Below are positions 5,212-13,171 of a stretch of DNA of 62,762 nucleotides, one piece after another (positions within the stretch are counted from its first letter, which is position 1; every line of letters begins with the position of its first letter). The notes below the pieces were generated by a model. It saw only the letters and a list, made by a program, of their open reading frames with translations. It had not been told where the DNA came from and did not search any database. The stretch comes from a virus: IMG/VR virus record IMGVR_UViG_3300020370_000005, positions 1 through 62,762 of that record; one strand, 5' to 3'. The position numbers and the translations under genes are program-made.

Positions 5212-5250
5212 CTCCGAACAATCTCCGAGACCCTTGACAATAACTCCGAG
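5212..5250 (+). promoter_or_regulatory. Helically phased CTCCGA(G) direct repeats over promoter P1
   Basis: CTCCGAA at 5212, CTCCGAG at 5223 and CTCCGAG at 5244 are 11 and 21 bases apart, roughly one and two turns of DNA, and they flank the -35 of P1. A related CTCCGAG lies at 5429 and TCCGAGG abuts the -10 of P2. They look like operator sites on one face of the helix; no regulator is identified here. Confidence 0.45.
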
Positions 5251-5263
5251 GTCGTGGTATAAT
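5234..5263 (+). promoter_or_regulatory. Consensus sigma70 promoter P1
   Basis: TTGACA (5234-5239), an 18-base spacer and TATAAT (5258-5263), both hexamers exact. Start of transcription would be near 5270, at the ATG of the following gene. Confidence 0.8.
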
Positions 5264-5268
5264 GAACC

Positions 5269-5529
5269 ATGAGAGGGGTTCAGAAAAATCCTATCTACCA
5301 ACAGTTGCCAATGCTTTATACAATCTATGATGACAAGGAAATTCTGAGGGGTACATTCGAATCTATCTACGATTTGGAGAGGTACATTGACGGCATCCGC
5401 ATTGAACGTGGAGAACAGTTTCCCAACACTCCGAGGAGTTCACCGTTTGACTATGTGAAGAGCATCGGATGGTACTGGGAAATTGCCGACAATCATGGGG
5501 TTGACAACCTCACGGCATCCGAGGTATAA
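5269..5529 (+). CDS. Hypothetical protein, possibly translated from a leaderless mRNA
   Basis: An 86-aa protein with a segment YTIYDDKEILRGTF then LERYIDGIRIERG, suggesting a small alpha/beta domain; family unknown to me. The ATG at 5269 lies six bases after the -10 of P1, so the mRNA would start at or next to the start codon. An alternative is the ATG at 5311 (MLYTIYDD), which gives a leader of about 40 bases but has no Shine-Dalgarno either. A second consensus promoter overlaps the 3' end of the gene. Confidence 0.55.
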   Translation: MRGVQKNPIYQQLPMLYTIYDDKEILRGTFESIYDLERYIDGIRIERGEQFPNTPRSSPFDYVKSIGWYWEIADNHGVDNLTASEV

Positions 5530-5530
5530 T
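5501..5530 (+). promoter_or_regulatory. Consensus sigma70 promoter P2
   Basis: TTGACA (5501-5506), an 18-base spacer and TATAAT (5525-5530), both exact, with TCCGAGG touching the -10. It lies inside the last codons of the upstream gene and would transcribe the oxygenase at 5758 with a leader of about 220 bases. Confidence 0.8.
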
Positions 5531-5757
5531 AGAGACATGAACGAGGTCAGCACTATGTAACAACAATTGCCTACAGATTACATGCACTAAGTTATAACAA
5601 CTGTGACAGTGCTAAGTGTTAACGAGGACAGTTAAATTGCCCCCGTTAAATATTAAAAACGGCCACTACCCTAACCTACAAAGGTTCCCCAGAGCGATTG
5701 CTATATTATTCCAATAAAGTTTTCCACAGGTATTAAAAAATTTTTAAAAATTAAAAA
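5531..5757 (+). promoter_or_regulatory. Long leader of the oxygenase gene
   Basis: 227 bases without a convincing gene; there is only a seven-codon frame at 5538. Visible are ACTG-tga-CAGT near 5600, two similar blocks (GCACTAAGTT and GTGCTAAGTG) with AAC following, and CCGTT/AACGG around an AT loop near 5643-5663. The last 30 bases are nearly pure A and T and contain no Shine-Dalgarno. It may be regulatory; no known riboswitch recognised. Confidence 0.35.
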
Positions 5758-6375
5758 ATGGCACATTTAGTTTATTGGACATTTTCTGAGATACCTTCAG
5801 AGATGGTTGAGATTTTGGTTAAGGATTTAAAGAAATATGATGAGTCGATAAAAGAATCACGAGTAAATGAACCAGAAAATGCTGAGGGTGTTCGCAAAAG
5901 TAGTAATGCGTGGATTGATGGCAGTAATTGGATAGGTGGATTCGTATGGCATTATATTATGAGAGCAAATCGTGAGAATTTCATGTATGACATAGAAGGT
6001 ATTGATACTAATGAAATACAATATACAGAATATCAAAAGGGCGAGTATTATGATTGGCATATTGATGATAATATAGGCAGATGTATGATAAATGATAGGG
6101 TATTAACTAGTGCCGATAATCATGGAGAAAGTATAGCAATACTTAACGGTGAATATATAAGAAAGTTATCATTTTCAATTCAACTTTCAGATCCAGAAGA
6201 TTATGAAGGTGGGGAATTGGAATTTAAAGTAGGTAAGGAGGAATCTTTTTTTGCCCCAAATAAAAAAGGTACTGTAATTATATTTGATTCGAGAACTTTA
6301 CATAGGGTACGTGAAGTTAAATCTGGTGTTCGGAAAAGTTTAGTTGGATGGGTTGTTGGTCCAAGGTGGAAATAG
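5758..6375 (+). CDS. 2OG-Fe(II) oxygenase (PKHD-type prolyl hydroxylase-like)
   Basis: A 205-aa protein. The iron triad is H101-x-D103 (in YYDWHIDD) and H182 (in TLHRVREV), and R192 (in GVRKSLVGW) would bind 2-oxoglutarate. The barrel segments (KLSFSIQLSDPEDYEGGEL, and GTVIIFDSRTLHRV) are typical of the PKHD hydroxylase group, and the length fits a single catalytic domain. Such enzymes hydroxylate protein or other side chains with O2; the substrate here is unknown. They are frequent in T4-like cyanophages. It is driven by P2, which lies at the end of the previous gene. Confidence 0.88.
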   Translation: MAHLVYWTFSEIPSEMVEILVKDLKKYDESIKESRVNEPENAEGVRKSSNAWIDGSNWIGGFVWHYIMRANRENFMYDIEGIDTNEIQYTEYQKGEYYDWHIDDNIGRCMINDRVLTSADNHGESIAILNGEYIRKLSFSIQLSDPEDYEGGELEFKVGKEESFFAPNKKGTVIIFDSRTLHRVREVKSGVRKSLVGWVVGPRWK

Positions 6376-6377
6376 AT

Positions 6378-6572
6378 ATGCAAGATACACGTACATGGGC
6401 AATAGAGCAATTGATAAGAAAAGAGAACTTCTTAGACCCTCGGATGTATGCCTGTGCTGATCTGTATACATCTACATTCGTCTCTCAAGTAGTAGATGAT
6501 CTATATACACTATGGATAGAGTGGAAAGCAAATAATCCCACAGACAATCCCCAAGTAATTAACCGCCTATAG
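6378..6572 (+). CDS. Hypothetical small protein
   Basis: A 64-aa protein starting two bases after the oxygenase stop. It appears mostly helical (TWAIEQLIRKENFL, then FVSQVVDDLYTLWIEWK). The frame is open further upstream to 6348, but that start would lie inside the oxygenase gene. Similar short proteins of this pattern occur in cyanophages as I recall; no function is known. Confidence 0.6.
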   Translation: MQDTRTWAIEQLIRKENFLDPRMYACADLYTSTFVSQVVDDLYTLWIEWKANNPTDNPQVINRL

Positions 6573-6576
6573 AGAT

Positions 6577-6744
6577 ATGTCCCATAGATTCACAACCAAA
6601 CTCGAAGAAGATGATTTCGGTGATTTAATTGTCACGATACCTTATGAGATTTGTGAAGAACTGGGATGGGATCTCAACCAAGAGTTAGATTACGATATTA
6701 CAGATGACGGTACTGCATTCACACTGAAGAAAACGAATGATTGA
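6577..6744 (+). CDS. AbrB/MazE-like swapped-hairpin protein
   Basis: A 55-aa acidic protein. The segment LIVTIPYEICEELGWDL then ELDYDITDDGTAFTLKK follows the beta-loop-helix-beta pattern of SpoVT/AbrB domains (strand, IP, helix ending in LGW, then an acidic strand pair). In cells that fold binds DNA as a dimer, often as an antitoxin or transition regulator. Here the domain is the whole protein, it is unusually acidic for a DNA binder, and no toxin gene is adjacent, so its role is open. Start at the ATG four bases after the preceding stop; it overlaps the next gene by eight bases. Confidence 0.6.
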   Translation: MSHRFTTKLEEDDFGDLIVTIPYEICEELGWDLNQELDYDITDDGTAFTLKKTND

Positions 6745-7003
6745 CGAAACCCCAAACATAACTGAACCAGCAGAAGAAACTGTTGAAATTTCTGCTCAAA
6801 AAATCGGAGAGACGTTAACTAATATTAATGAATGCCTCAGACTCCTCGGAAATCGTCTCAAAGAGGTGGAAACATATATTTCCGAGATACCTACCCCTGC
6901 TAAGACTTATTACAAACCAAAGGGGTATGAGGACTATATGAACCTAGCAGAGAATTTTACCGAAATTTATAGGAGGTTAGACAAGATACAAAATGGGATG
7001 TAA
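6737..7003 (+). CDS. Hypothetical coiled-coil protein
   Basis: An 88-aa acidic protein with a probable helical coiled coil in the middle (ETLTNINECLRLLGNRLKEV). It overlaps the genes on both sides (8 bases upstream, 11 downstream). An AGGAGG at 6972-6977 in its end may serve the next gene. It lies between the small-gene region and the late structural genes. Not recognised. Confidence 0.6.
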   Translation: MIDETPNITEPAEETVEISAQKIGETLTNINECLRLLGNRLKEVETYISEIPTPAKTYYKPKGYEDYMNLAENFTEIYRRLDKIQNGM

Positions 7004-9938
7004 GACTAATCAATTTACAGATATCTGTGGAAGAGTACATTGTTATAATTACACACCGCCGAATCCTCCTACGGTAGGATCATCCGTGGGCGTGACGATT
7101 GAATATACCGAGTATCCACATTCTTTTATACGTGATCCAGGGGCGATCCACAATTATAACATACCTGATAGAGATAACGATGCTATTATGCATCCATTTT
7201 ACCTAACTGAGTATAGGTCACCACATATACCATCGGCAACATGTGGAATGGCAACGAAGACCGACCCTTGTAGTGGAAGTCATAATTTTGGTAGAGAAGA
7301 ATTTGATGAGACTATAATTAACTTAGATTTTACTCCGAGTATGTTGTCATTCGACTTCCAATATTCTGATACTTGGTTTTCTTATATCTACGATACGTCT
7401 GATGAAGCAGGACATATTGGCACAGCAGCATATTGGTTAGAGGATGACGAAGGTACTGTTACAACTATAGTACTTCCTACTGGTACGCCAGGTACTCCTG
7501 GTTATGATCCAGGTAGTGAAACTAATACCTATTCTGGTACTACTGCATGTATTCCTTGTACTAACTTCACGTGTACCCCCGCCAAAACCACATTAAAGTA
7601 CGAGGGATGTGAAGATTTAACTGGCGACCCAGATTGCCCACATCCTACACTATTTGCTATTGATAGTGACTCATTGAAGATTGCATTTAGTTATGATCAG
7701 TTTGCAACTACAGTACCTAATGGTGTTTTAGATTTCGAACTTAGTTTTGATGGTGTAACCTATGCTGATGGATGGAATGCAAATACGTTAGAAGGTATTG
7801 ATTATACTTCATCTCAGAATCCATGGACATATCTAGATGCTGGAAATTCTGATTTTGAAATTTTTGATATTGATGATGGAGTAAATGCATCAAATTTTAG
7901 AGTAAAGTTTAGAATTGAGTCTTTATTTGATGATTCTGCTGCACCACCTGAATCAAATACAGTCATGCTTGGTACTAAATGGACATGTACTGAGATATTA
8001 AACAATGGAACAGGGTTTACTGTAGGTCAAGTATTCCCATTATCTACCACAGTTGCACTTCAAAGCGGTGGAACGGCAACTATGACGATTAATTTGAAGA
8101 TTACTGCTGTTGGTGCTACTTCTACTCTTTCTGGTGGTGACGTTACTGATATTATGAGATTGGGTGATAAGATCAATGGTCACACAATTACCCGCACTTT
8201 TCATACTGAAGTGGGATTATTTCCGTATCATATTGTGTATCTTGACGGATCTGGTAGTAATTTTACTAAAGATACGCAATATACCTCTGATAGGAACCAT
8301 GTTATCACCGTAAAAGCGGGTTTTGGTATTCCTGATCGTGCAATTATGATAGGTTTATACGAATTTTTGGATAAATCACTGCAATATGTTACGGGAGACG
8401 TTAATCAGAAGGCTCCAGACATCTTTAATACCGTTGATCAACCAGTTGCATGGATTTCTCTTAACGAAAATGGCGGAGTTTCTGATATAAACATCTCTGG
8501 AGGCGTGTATGAATTCAATACTGGAAATTTTGACGACTTAAATCCCGTTGCTCAGTTAACTGGATACGCTACTGATGAAAATATTGCGACTACTGGAGGT
8601 ACTGGAAGCGGATTAACAGTCGATATTGAGGTTGGTAGTATGCTTGATGATGAAAGTAACCTTTTAGTTGACCGCATTTCTAGTGTAAGAGTGAATAATC
8701 CTGGTACTGGGTATACTGAAGGTGATAAAGTCACTATTTCTGGCGGTGCTGCAGTAGTTCAAATCTCAAGAATCACTAATGGAGGAGCAAATTTAGATAA
8801 ATTGGAAGGAAATCCTATATTAGAGATTACTAGTCCCGATGATGACGGTAATTTTATACCAAATAAGTCTACAGATGACGGAAACCCAGAATTTGTTCTT
8901 ACAACTAGTCCAAGTGAACTTAAATTTGAGGTTGTTACAAAGGATGGAGGTGCTGATATTGAAGTTATTTCAGATACTGGTGGAAATACTCAATCAGCAG
9001 AAATAAAAGGTACTTTTAGTGGTGGAAAACTAACTTCTGTAGAAATTCTTAGACCAGGAAAGGGATATTCTGCAAGAACTAGACCACAATTACTCATTTC
9101 TAACATGTACCAAGAGGAAGTAGAGGTTGTTGATAATGCTGCAAAAAGAGATGATTTGATACCTGAGTTCCATAATATCCTAAAAACCCTCCCAGAGGGG
9201 GATATAAAGGCATCTTCTGATGATTTACAGGCATTTACAGACTCTTATGCTGAAGTTCCTGCTACAAGAGAGAATAGGTATAAAAATCCTCCTATGGAAA
9301 TTAAACAGGATCCTGAGAGAGATCGTATACATCAACGCAGTCAACGTAAACTACAAACATTCCAAACAGATCCATTAAAAGATCTTCTTAAACCAGAATA
9401 TGATACAGATTTTTTAAAAGATACTCCAATCGATGAAGATTATAAACAAGTTATTATAGACAATAAGAAAAAGGAACAAGAAACGGTTTCACGAGATATT
9501 GATGATATTACTCAACAAGTATATCCTGAGTATGCTACTTTTAGCGAATCTAAGGTACAAACTAATGCGGGTAGTTTTACAGAATTACCACATGCGTCAA
9601 CTTATACTAAATACCTTATGCGGCAGTACCGCCCCGATCCTCAAAAACTTCAAAAGTTGACAGTTACTTTAGGTTGTACACCTGTTAATATTGGTAAATC
9701 GCATTTTGTATGCAATCAACCAACAGCAACACCAAACACAGATACTGGTGTAATTAATAATGGAGATGGTACAACTACTCAAGAAGTACATATATTCTCT
9801 TTTGGAAATCTTGTAAGAGGACCAGGTTGCCAACCTTGGACGGCAACTGGGGAAATGTCTATTTGGCATGATCTTACTAGAGATGCTAGGACAGTGACAC
9901 GAGCAGCACAGTCATATGGTAATCCATATGATGAATAA
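6993..9938 (+). CDS. Virion structural protein upstream of the PAAR tip
   Basis: A 981-aa protein. The N-terminal quarter is Cys-rich (for example CIPCTNFTC around residues 187-195), the middle is beta-rich, and two GxGY modules appear near residues 530-590 (ATTGGTGSGLTVDI then VRVNNPGTGYTEG) and 679-704. A charged helical stretch around residues 710-850 has many Asp, Lys and Pro. It precedes the PAAR protein and gp25, the place where T4 has gene 5 and neighbours, so a baseplate or spike-associated role is likely; I see no lysozyme domain, so I do not call it gp5. AGGAGG lies 15 bases before the ATG. Confidence 0.6.
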   Translation: MGCKTNQFTDICGRVHCYNYTPPNPPTVGSSVGVTIEYTEYPHSFIRDPGAIHNYNIPDRDNDAIMHPFYLTEYRSPHIPSATCGMATKTDPCSGSHNFGREEFDETIINLDFTPSMLSFDFQYSDTWFSYIYDTSDEAGHIGTAAYWLEDDEGTVTTIVLPTGTPGTPGYDPGSETNTYSGTTACIPCTNFTCTPAKTTLKYEGCEDLTGDPDCPHPTLFAIDSDSLKIAFSYDQFATTVPNGVLDFELSFDGVTYADGWNANTLEGIDYTSSQNPWTYLDAGNSDFEIFDIDDGVNASNFRVKFRIESLFDDSAAPPESNTVMLGTKWTCTEILNNGTGFTVGQVFPLSTTVALQSGGTATMTINLKITAVGATSTLSGGDVTDIMRLGDKINGHTITRTFHTEVGLFPYHIVYLDGSGSNFTKDTQYTSDRNHVITVKAGFGIPDRAIMIGLYEFLDKSLQYVTGDVNQKAPDIFNTVDQPVAWISLNENGGVSDINISGGVYEFNTGNFDDLNPVAQLTGYATDENIATTGGTGSGLTVDIEVGSMLDDESNLLVDRISSVRVNNPGTGYTEGDKVTISGGAAVVQISRITNGGANLDKLEGNPILEITSPDDDGNFIPNKSTDDGNPEFVLTTSPSELKFEVVTKDGGADIEVISDTGGNTQSAEIKGTFSGGKLTSVEILRPGKGYSARTRPQLLISNMYQEEVEVVDNAAKRDDLIPEFHNILKTLPEGDIKASSDDLQAFTDSYAEVPATRENRYKNPPMEIKQDPERDRIHQRSQRKLQTFQTDPLKDLLKPEYDTDFLKDTPIDEDYKQVIIDNKKKEQETVSRDIDDITQQVYPEYATFSESKVQTNAGSFTELPHASTYTKYLMRQYRPDPQKLQKLTVTLGCTPVNIGKSHFVCNQPTATPNTDTGVINNGDGTTTQEVHIFSFGNLVRGPGCQPWTATGEMSIWHDLTRDARTVTRAAQSYGNPYDE

Positions 9939-9955
9939 AACAGGAGGATAATAGA

Positions 9956-10537
9956 ATGCCCTTAGCAGCAAGACCAATAAGTATGGGTGCCGCTGCACTT
10001 TTCATGGGAAGTTGCAGTGGACATGGAACAGGTTCTGGATCAACGCACCATCCAGGACTAGGAGGAGGTACTCTTCCTGGTTGTATAAAACCACCAAAGG
10101 ATCCAAAAATTAAGCAGAAGTCTGTAAAACTGATGGATGCCACGACCATGTGGCCACCTCTTGCACAGACTCCTTTATCTGCGATAACAAGAAATGTTTT
10201 AATTAATAGAATTATTCCTATTATCGATCAAGATGAATTAACTACACATCCAACACCAACTGTGCATAAAGCATGTTATACTGGAATTCCAAAAAAATGT
10301 CCGCCAGGTTGTACTCCCAATCCTGCTTATTGGTGTACAGTTGGTATTAGAGGTGGTCGTGAGGCTGCTGTAGGACATGCTCGTCAACATCAAGCTACTA
10401 TTAAGACCGTTTTTATTAACGGAAGAAGAGCAGGTGTATTTGGAGATCCATTTGGTACTAATACTGTGGCATATCCATGCAATTCAGTAGTAACTGGATG
10501 CAGCAAAAACGTTTTTTTAGGTTGTACTAGAGGTTAA
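9956..10537 (+). CDS. PAAR-like baseplate spike tip protein
   Basis: A 193-aa protein rich in Gly, Pro, Cys and His. The C-terminal part (VFINGRRAGVFGDPF, then NSVVTGCSKNVFLG) has the strand pattern of PAAR proteins, in which conserved His and Cys residues bind a metal ion at the tip of the central spike; several His and ten or more Cys are available. The T4 counterpart, gp5.4, also lies upstream of gene 6. AGGAGG at 9942-9947 is a strong Shine-Dalgarno. The first 50 residues are low in structure (GSCSGHGTGSGSTHHPG). Confidence 0.75.
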   Translation: MPLAARPISMGAAALFMGSCSGHGTGSGSTHHPGLGGGTLPGCIKPPKDPKIKQKSVKLMDATTMWPPLAQTPLSAITRNVLINRIIPIIDQDELTTHPTPTVHKACYTGIPKKCPPGCTPNPAYWCTVGIRGGREAAVGHARQHQATIKTVFINGRRAGVFGDPFGTNTVAYPCNSVVTGCSKNVFLGCTRG

Positions 10538-10539
10538 TT

Positions 10540-10686
10540 ATGGCAAAAATGAAGCAAAGTCTTTTAGGTGGCTCTTATGTGGAGGCAATTCCAAAAAAGA
10601 CTAGACAAGGAAGAGGAAAGCACTCAAAATACTCTGCTACAAGCAGAAATGGAGCAAAAAAGCGTTATCGTGGACAAGGGCGATAA
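10540..10686 (+). CDS. Small very basic conserved cyanophage protein
   Basis: A 48-aa protein, almost a quarter Lys/Arg (KKTRQGRGKHSKY, then AKKRYRGQG). A protein with nearly the same opening (MAKMKQSLLGGSYVEA) is familiar to me from cyanophages just before gene 25. AGAGGT precedes the ATG. The stop codon is embedded in a late promoter. The charge suggests contact with DNA or with acidic virion proteins; no function is known. Confidence 0.7.
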   Translation: MAKMKQSLLGGSYVEAIPKKTRQGRGKHSKYSATSRNGAKKRYRGQGR

Positions 10687-10689
10687 ATA
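10682..10689 (+). promoter_or_regulatory. Late promoter (GATAAATA) before gene 25
   Basis: Seven of eight bases match the T4 late element TATAAATA, recognised by the phage sigma gp55 in T4. It overlaps the stop of the small basic gene and lies 26 bases before the start of gene 25. Confidence 0.6.
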
Positions 10690-10715
10690 TAATTGTATAA
10701 AGTCCTGATAGGGAG

Positions 10716-11135
10716 ATGGCTTTTAAAAAAATAGGGGGTTCTGACTTAAAAAAGTCGAGAAGTTTTAAAGACTTCTCGGTCAATTTTGCTAAGAATCCTT
10801 TTACTGACGATCTTTCTGTCGTAAATAATGATAACTCCATTAAACAAGCGGTTAAAAACATAATTTTGACCTCTCCTGGAGAAAAACCGTTTCAACCGTT
10901 AGTCGGTTCGTCCGTAAACAGACTTTTATTTGAACCGCTAGATGCATTTACTGCAGATACTATTGCGGAAGAAATAAGGACGACAATCAATCAATATGAA
11001 CCAAGAGTAAAACTTACTAATGTAAACGTTACTCCAATCAATGAGGGAAATAAATTAAATGTATCACTTGAATATAAAATAGTTGGTTTACCCATTGTTG
11101 AAACAATAGAATTTGTTTTACAGAGACCAGAGTAA
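10716..11135 (+). CDS. 25: Baseplate wedge protein gp25
   Basis: A 139-aa protein of the gp25/GPW family. The opening KKSRSFKDFSVNFAKNPF, the block ILTSPGEKPFQPLVGSSV and the C-terminal strands are characteristic. In T4 gp25 forms the wedge core with gp6 and gp53 and is a nucleus for sheath polymerisation. It is directly upstream of gene 6 with a TAATG overlap, as expected for coordinated wedge assembly. A GGGAG sits directly before the ATG, closer than usual. Confidence 0.92.
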   Translation: MAFKKIGGSDLKKSRSFKDFSVNFAKNPFTDDLSVVNNDNSIKQAVKNIILTSPGEKPFQPLVGSSVNRLLFEPLDAFTADTIAEEIRTTINQYEPRVKLTNVNVTPINEGNKLNVSLEYKIVGLPIVETIEFVLQRPE

Positions 11136-13165
11136 TGCAACCAAATAACCTAACAGCATTAGATTTCGAAGATGTAAAATCTTCAATAAAATCATATTTA
11201 AGAACTCGTAATGAGTTTACTGATTATGATTTTGATGGATCATCATTGTCGTATTTAATTGATCTATTAGCATATAACACGTATTATACTGCTTTTAATG
11301 CAAATATGGCAATGAATGAGGCATTTTTGCCTTCTGCTACAGTACGGGATAATGTTGTTAATATTGCTAAGTTATTGAATTATGTGCCTAGATCTATTAG
11401 TGCATCTAAATCTTGTTTAAAACTGAATTTAACAACGGAACAAACAAATGGGTCATATCCAACGTCAGTTACTCTGAAAAAGGGTGCTGTAGCATCAGGT
11501 GGTGCATATCTTTGGAATACTTTAAATGATATTACAGTTAGTGTAAATCAAACTACAGGTGAGGCTATACTTGATAAAGTTACCGTCTATGAAGGGTCTT
11601 TGGTTACTTTCTCATATATTGTTAATACATTTGCAAAGCAAACATATAAAATTCCTTCAGAGGATGCTGATATTTCAACATTAGTTGTAAAAGTAAGACC
11701 AAATGAATCATCCACCCAGTTTGACCTCTACAACCGTGCAGAAACCGTTGCTACAGTAACACCCACAACTCGTTCATATTTCTTGTCTGAGACCGAGGAT
11801 ATGAGGTATGAGATAAGATTTGGTGATGATAGTGTTGGTAGAGCAGTAAAAGACGGAGAGGTTGTCGATCTTGAGTATTTGGTTACATCAGGACCTGATG
11901 GTAATCAAGTTGGTACTTTTAGTTTTATTGGAAAAATAGTAGATAGTACTGGTAAAGTGTATCCTACTGCTAGTGTTAACATAGTTACTAAGCAAAAATC
12001 TCAACAGGGAGATACGGCAGAGACTGTTGAATCTATTAAGTATAATGCACCAAGATATTACTCTGCTCAATATAGAGCAGTAACTGCTCAGGATTATGCA
12101 ATTATTACTAAAAACATTTATGATAATGCAGATGCTGTAGTTGCTTATGGTGGAGATGCATTGAATCCTCCTGTATATGGAAAAGTTTTTGTTGTTATTA
12201 AAACAAAAACAGGATCAAATCTTAATGATGCAACTAAGAAGCAAATTGCTGCTGATTTGAGACCATATGCAATGGCATCTATCGATCCTATTGTAACTGA
12301 TCCTGATGATGTGTATATCAATGTAAACGTATTTGCACTATATGATACTGGTTGTGGATCAAATGCTAGTGAAATTGAAACCGATATTAGTCAAGCAATT
12401 ATTGATTGGGGAATACAAACACAAATTAATAATTTTAATTCAACTTTTAGAGCACAACAACTTGAGAAGGCAATTACACTTTCTAATAAGTGTGTTACTG
12501 ATACTTCACTTCAAACAACTATTTTGAAGTATATAAAACCAGATTCAAACCAAACAAACACATATTGCGTCTCTACAGGAGGTAATTTATATGATAGTGC
12601 TCCTAGTCAAGATGAAGGTGATGGAAGTTGTAAAAAAGAACCTGTAATACTATCTGGTACATTTAGAACTGCTGATAGACCTGGTGTTGATCAACAGTTT
12701 GAGGATGATGGTTATGGAAACTTAAGAACGTTCTACAATACTGGTATTCGTAAAATTTATACCAGTGATACTGCAGGAACAGTAAATTATGAAACTGGTG
12801 AAATTTGTTTTGGTCCAGTTAATGTTATCAATGCTGGAGGAGGAGTTTTTCTTGCTGGTGCAGTAACTATTACTGATGATGTAACTGGAATTGGTGAAGT
12901 TGCTGATAGTACACTGTTACCAACAGATCTTCAAATTCCAGTTCAATTTATTCCCGCTAATAATTCAACAATTCCAGCAACAACTCCTGGAACTATTATC
13001 AATATAGTTAATCCAGCAGTTACAGTTGCTCCTGTAGGAACAGTTGTACCTCCTACAGTCCCACTAAATAGTTTGACACCAACGGATTTCAATGTAATTC
13101 CTGCTATTCTTGATATTCCTCCTATATCAAACCCTGGTTCAATCAACGATTCTAGTTGCTTCTAA
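11135..13165 (+). CDS. 6: Baseplate wedge protein gp6
   Basis: A 676-aa protein, close to the 660 residues of T4 gp6. The N-terminal part (YLRTRNEFTDYDFDGSSL, then LIDLLAYNTYYTAFNANM) and the middle are typical of cyanophage gp6; the last 100 residues are rich in Pro, Thr and Val. gp6 dimers form the ring that joins wedges and holds gp25 and gp53. The start overlaps the stop of gene 25 by one base. Confidence 0.9.
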   Translation: MQPNNLTALDFEDVKSSIKSYLRTRNEFTDYDFDGSSLSYLIDLLAYNTYYTAFNANMAMNEAFLPSATVRDNVVNIAKLLNYVPRSISASKSCLKLNLTTEQTNGSYPTSVTLKKGAVASGGAYLWNTLNDITVSVNQTTGEAILDKVTVYEGSLVTFSYIVNTFAKQTYKIPSEDADISTLVVKVRPNESSTQFDLYNRAETVATVTPTTRSYFLSETEDMRYEIRFGDDSVGRAVKDGEVVDLEYLVTSGPDGNQVGTFSFIGKIVDSTGKVYPTASVNIVTKQKSQQGDTAETVESIKYNAPRYYSAQYRAVTAQDYAIITKNIYDNADAVVAYGGDALNPPVYGKVFVVIKTKTGSNLNDATKKQIAADLRPYAMASIDPIVTDPDDVYINVNVFALYDTGCGSNASEIETDISQAIIDWGIQTQINNFNSTFRAQQLEKAITLSNKCVTDTSLQTTILKYIKPDSNQTNTYCVSTGGNLYDSAPSQDEGDGSCKKEPVILSGTFRTADRPGVDQQFEDDGYGNLRTFYNTGIRKIYTSDTAGTVNYETGEICFGPVNVINAGGGVFLAGAVTITDDVTGIGEVADSTLLPTDLQIPVQFIPANNSTIPATTPGTIINIVNPAVTVAPVGTVVPPTVPLNSLTPTDFNVIPAILDIPPISNPGSINDSSCF

Positions 13166-13171
13166 AGTTAG

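Noticed and set aside
5643-5663. Late promoter near TTAAATATTAAAA before the oxygenase
   Set aside because: The match to TATAAATA is poor and a consensus sigma70 promoter already explains the gene.
6993-9938. gp5 baseplate lysozyme
   Set aside because: Position is suggestive but no lysozyme catalytic motif or spike repeat was found.
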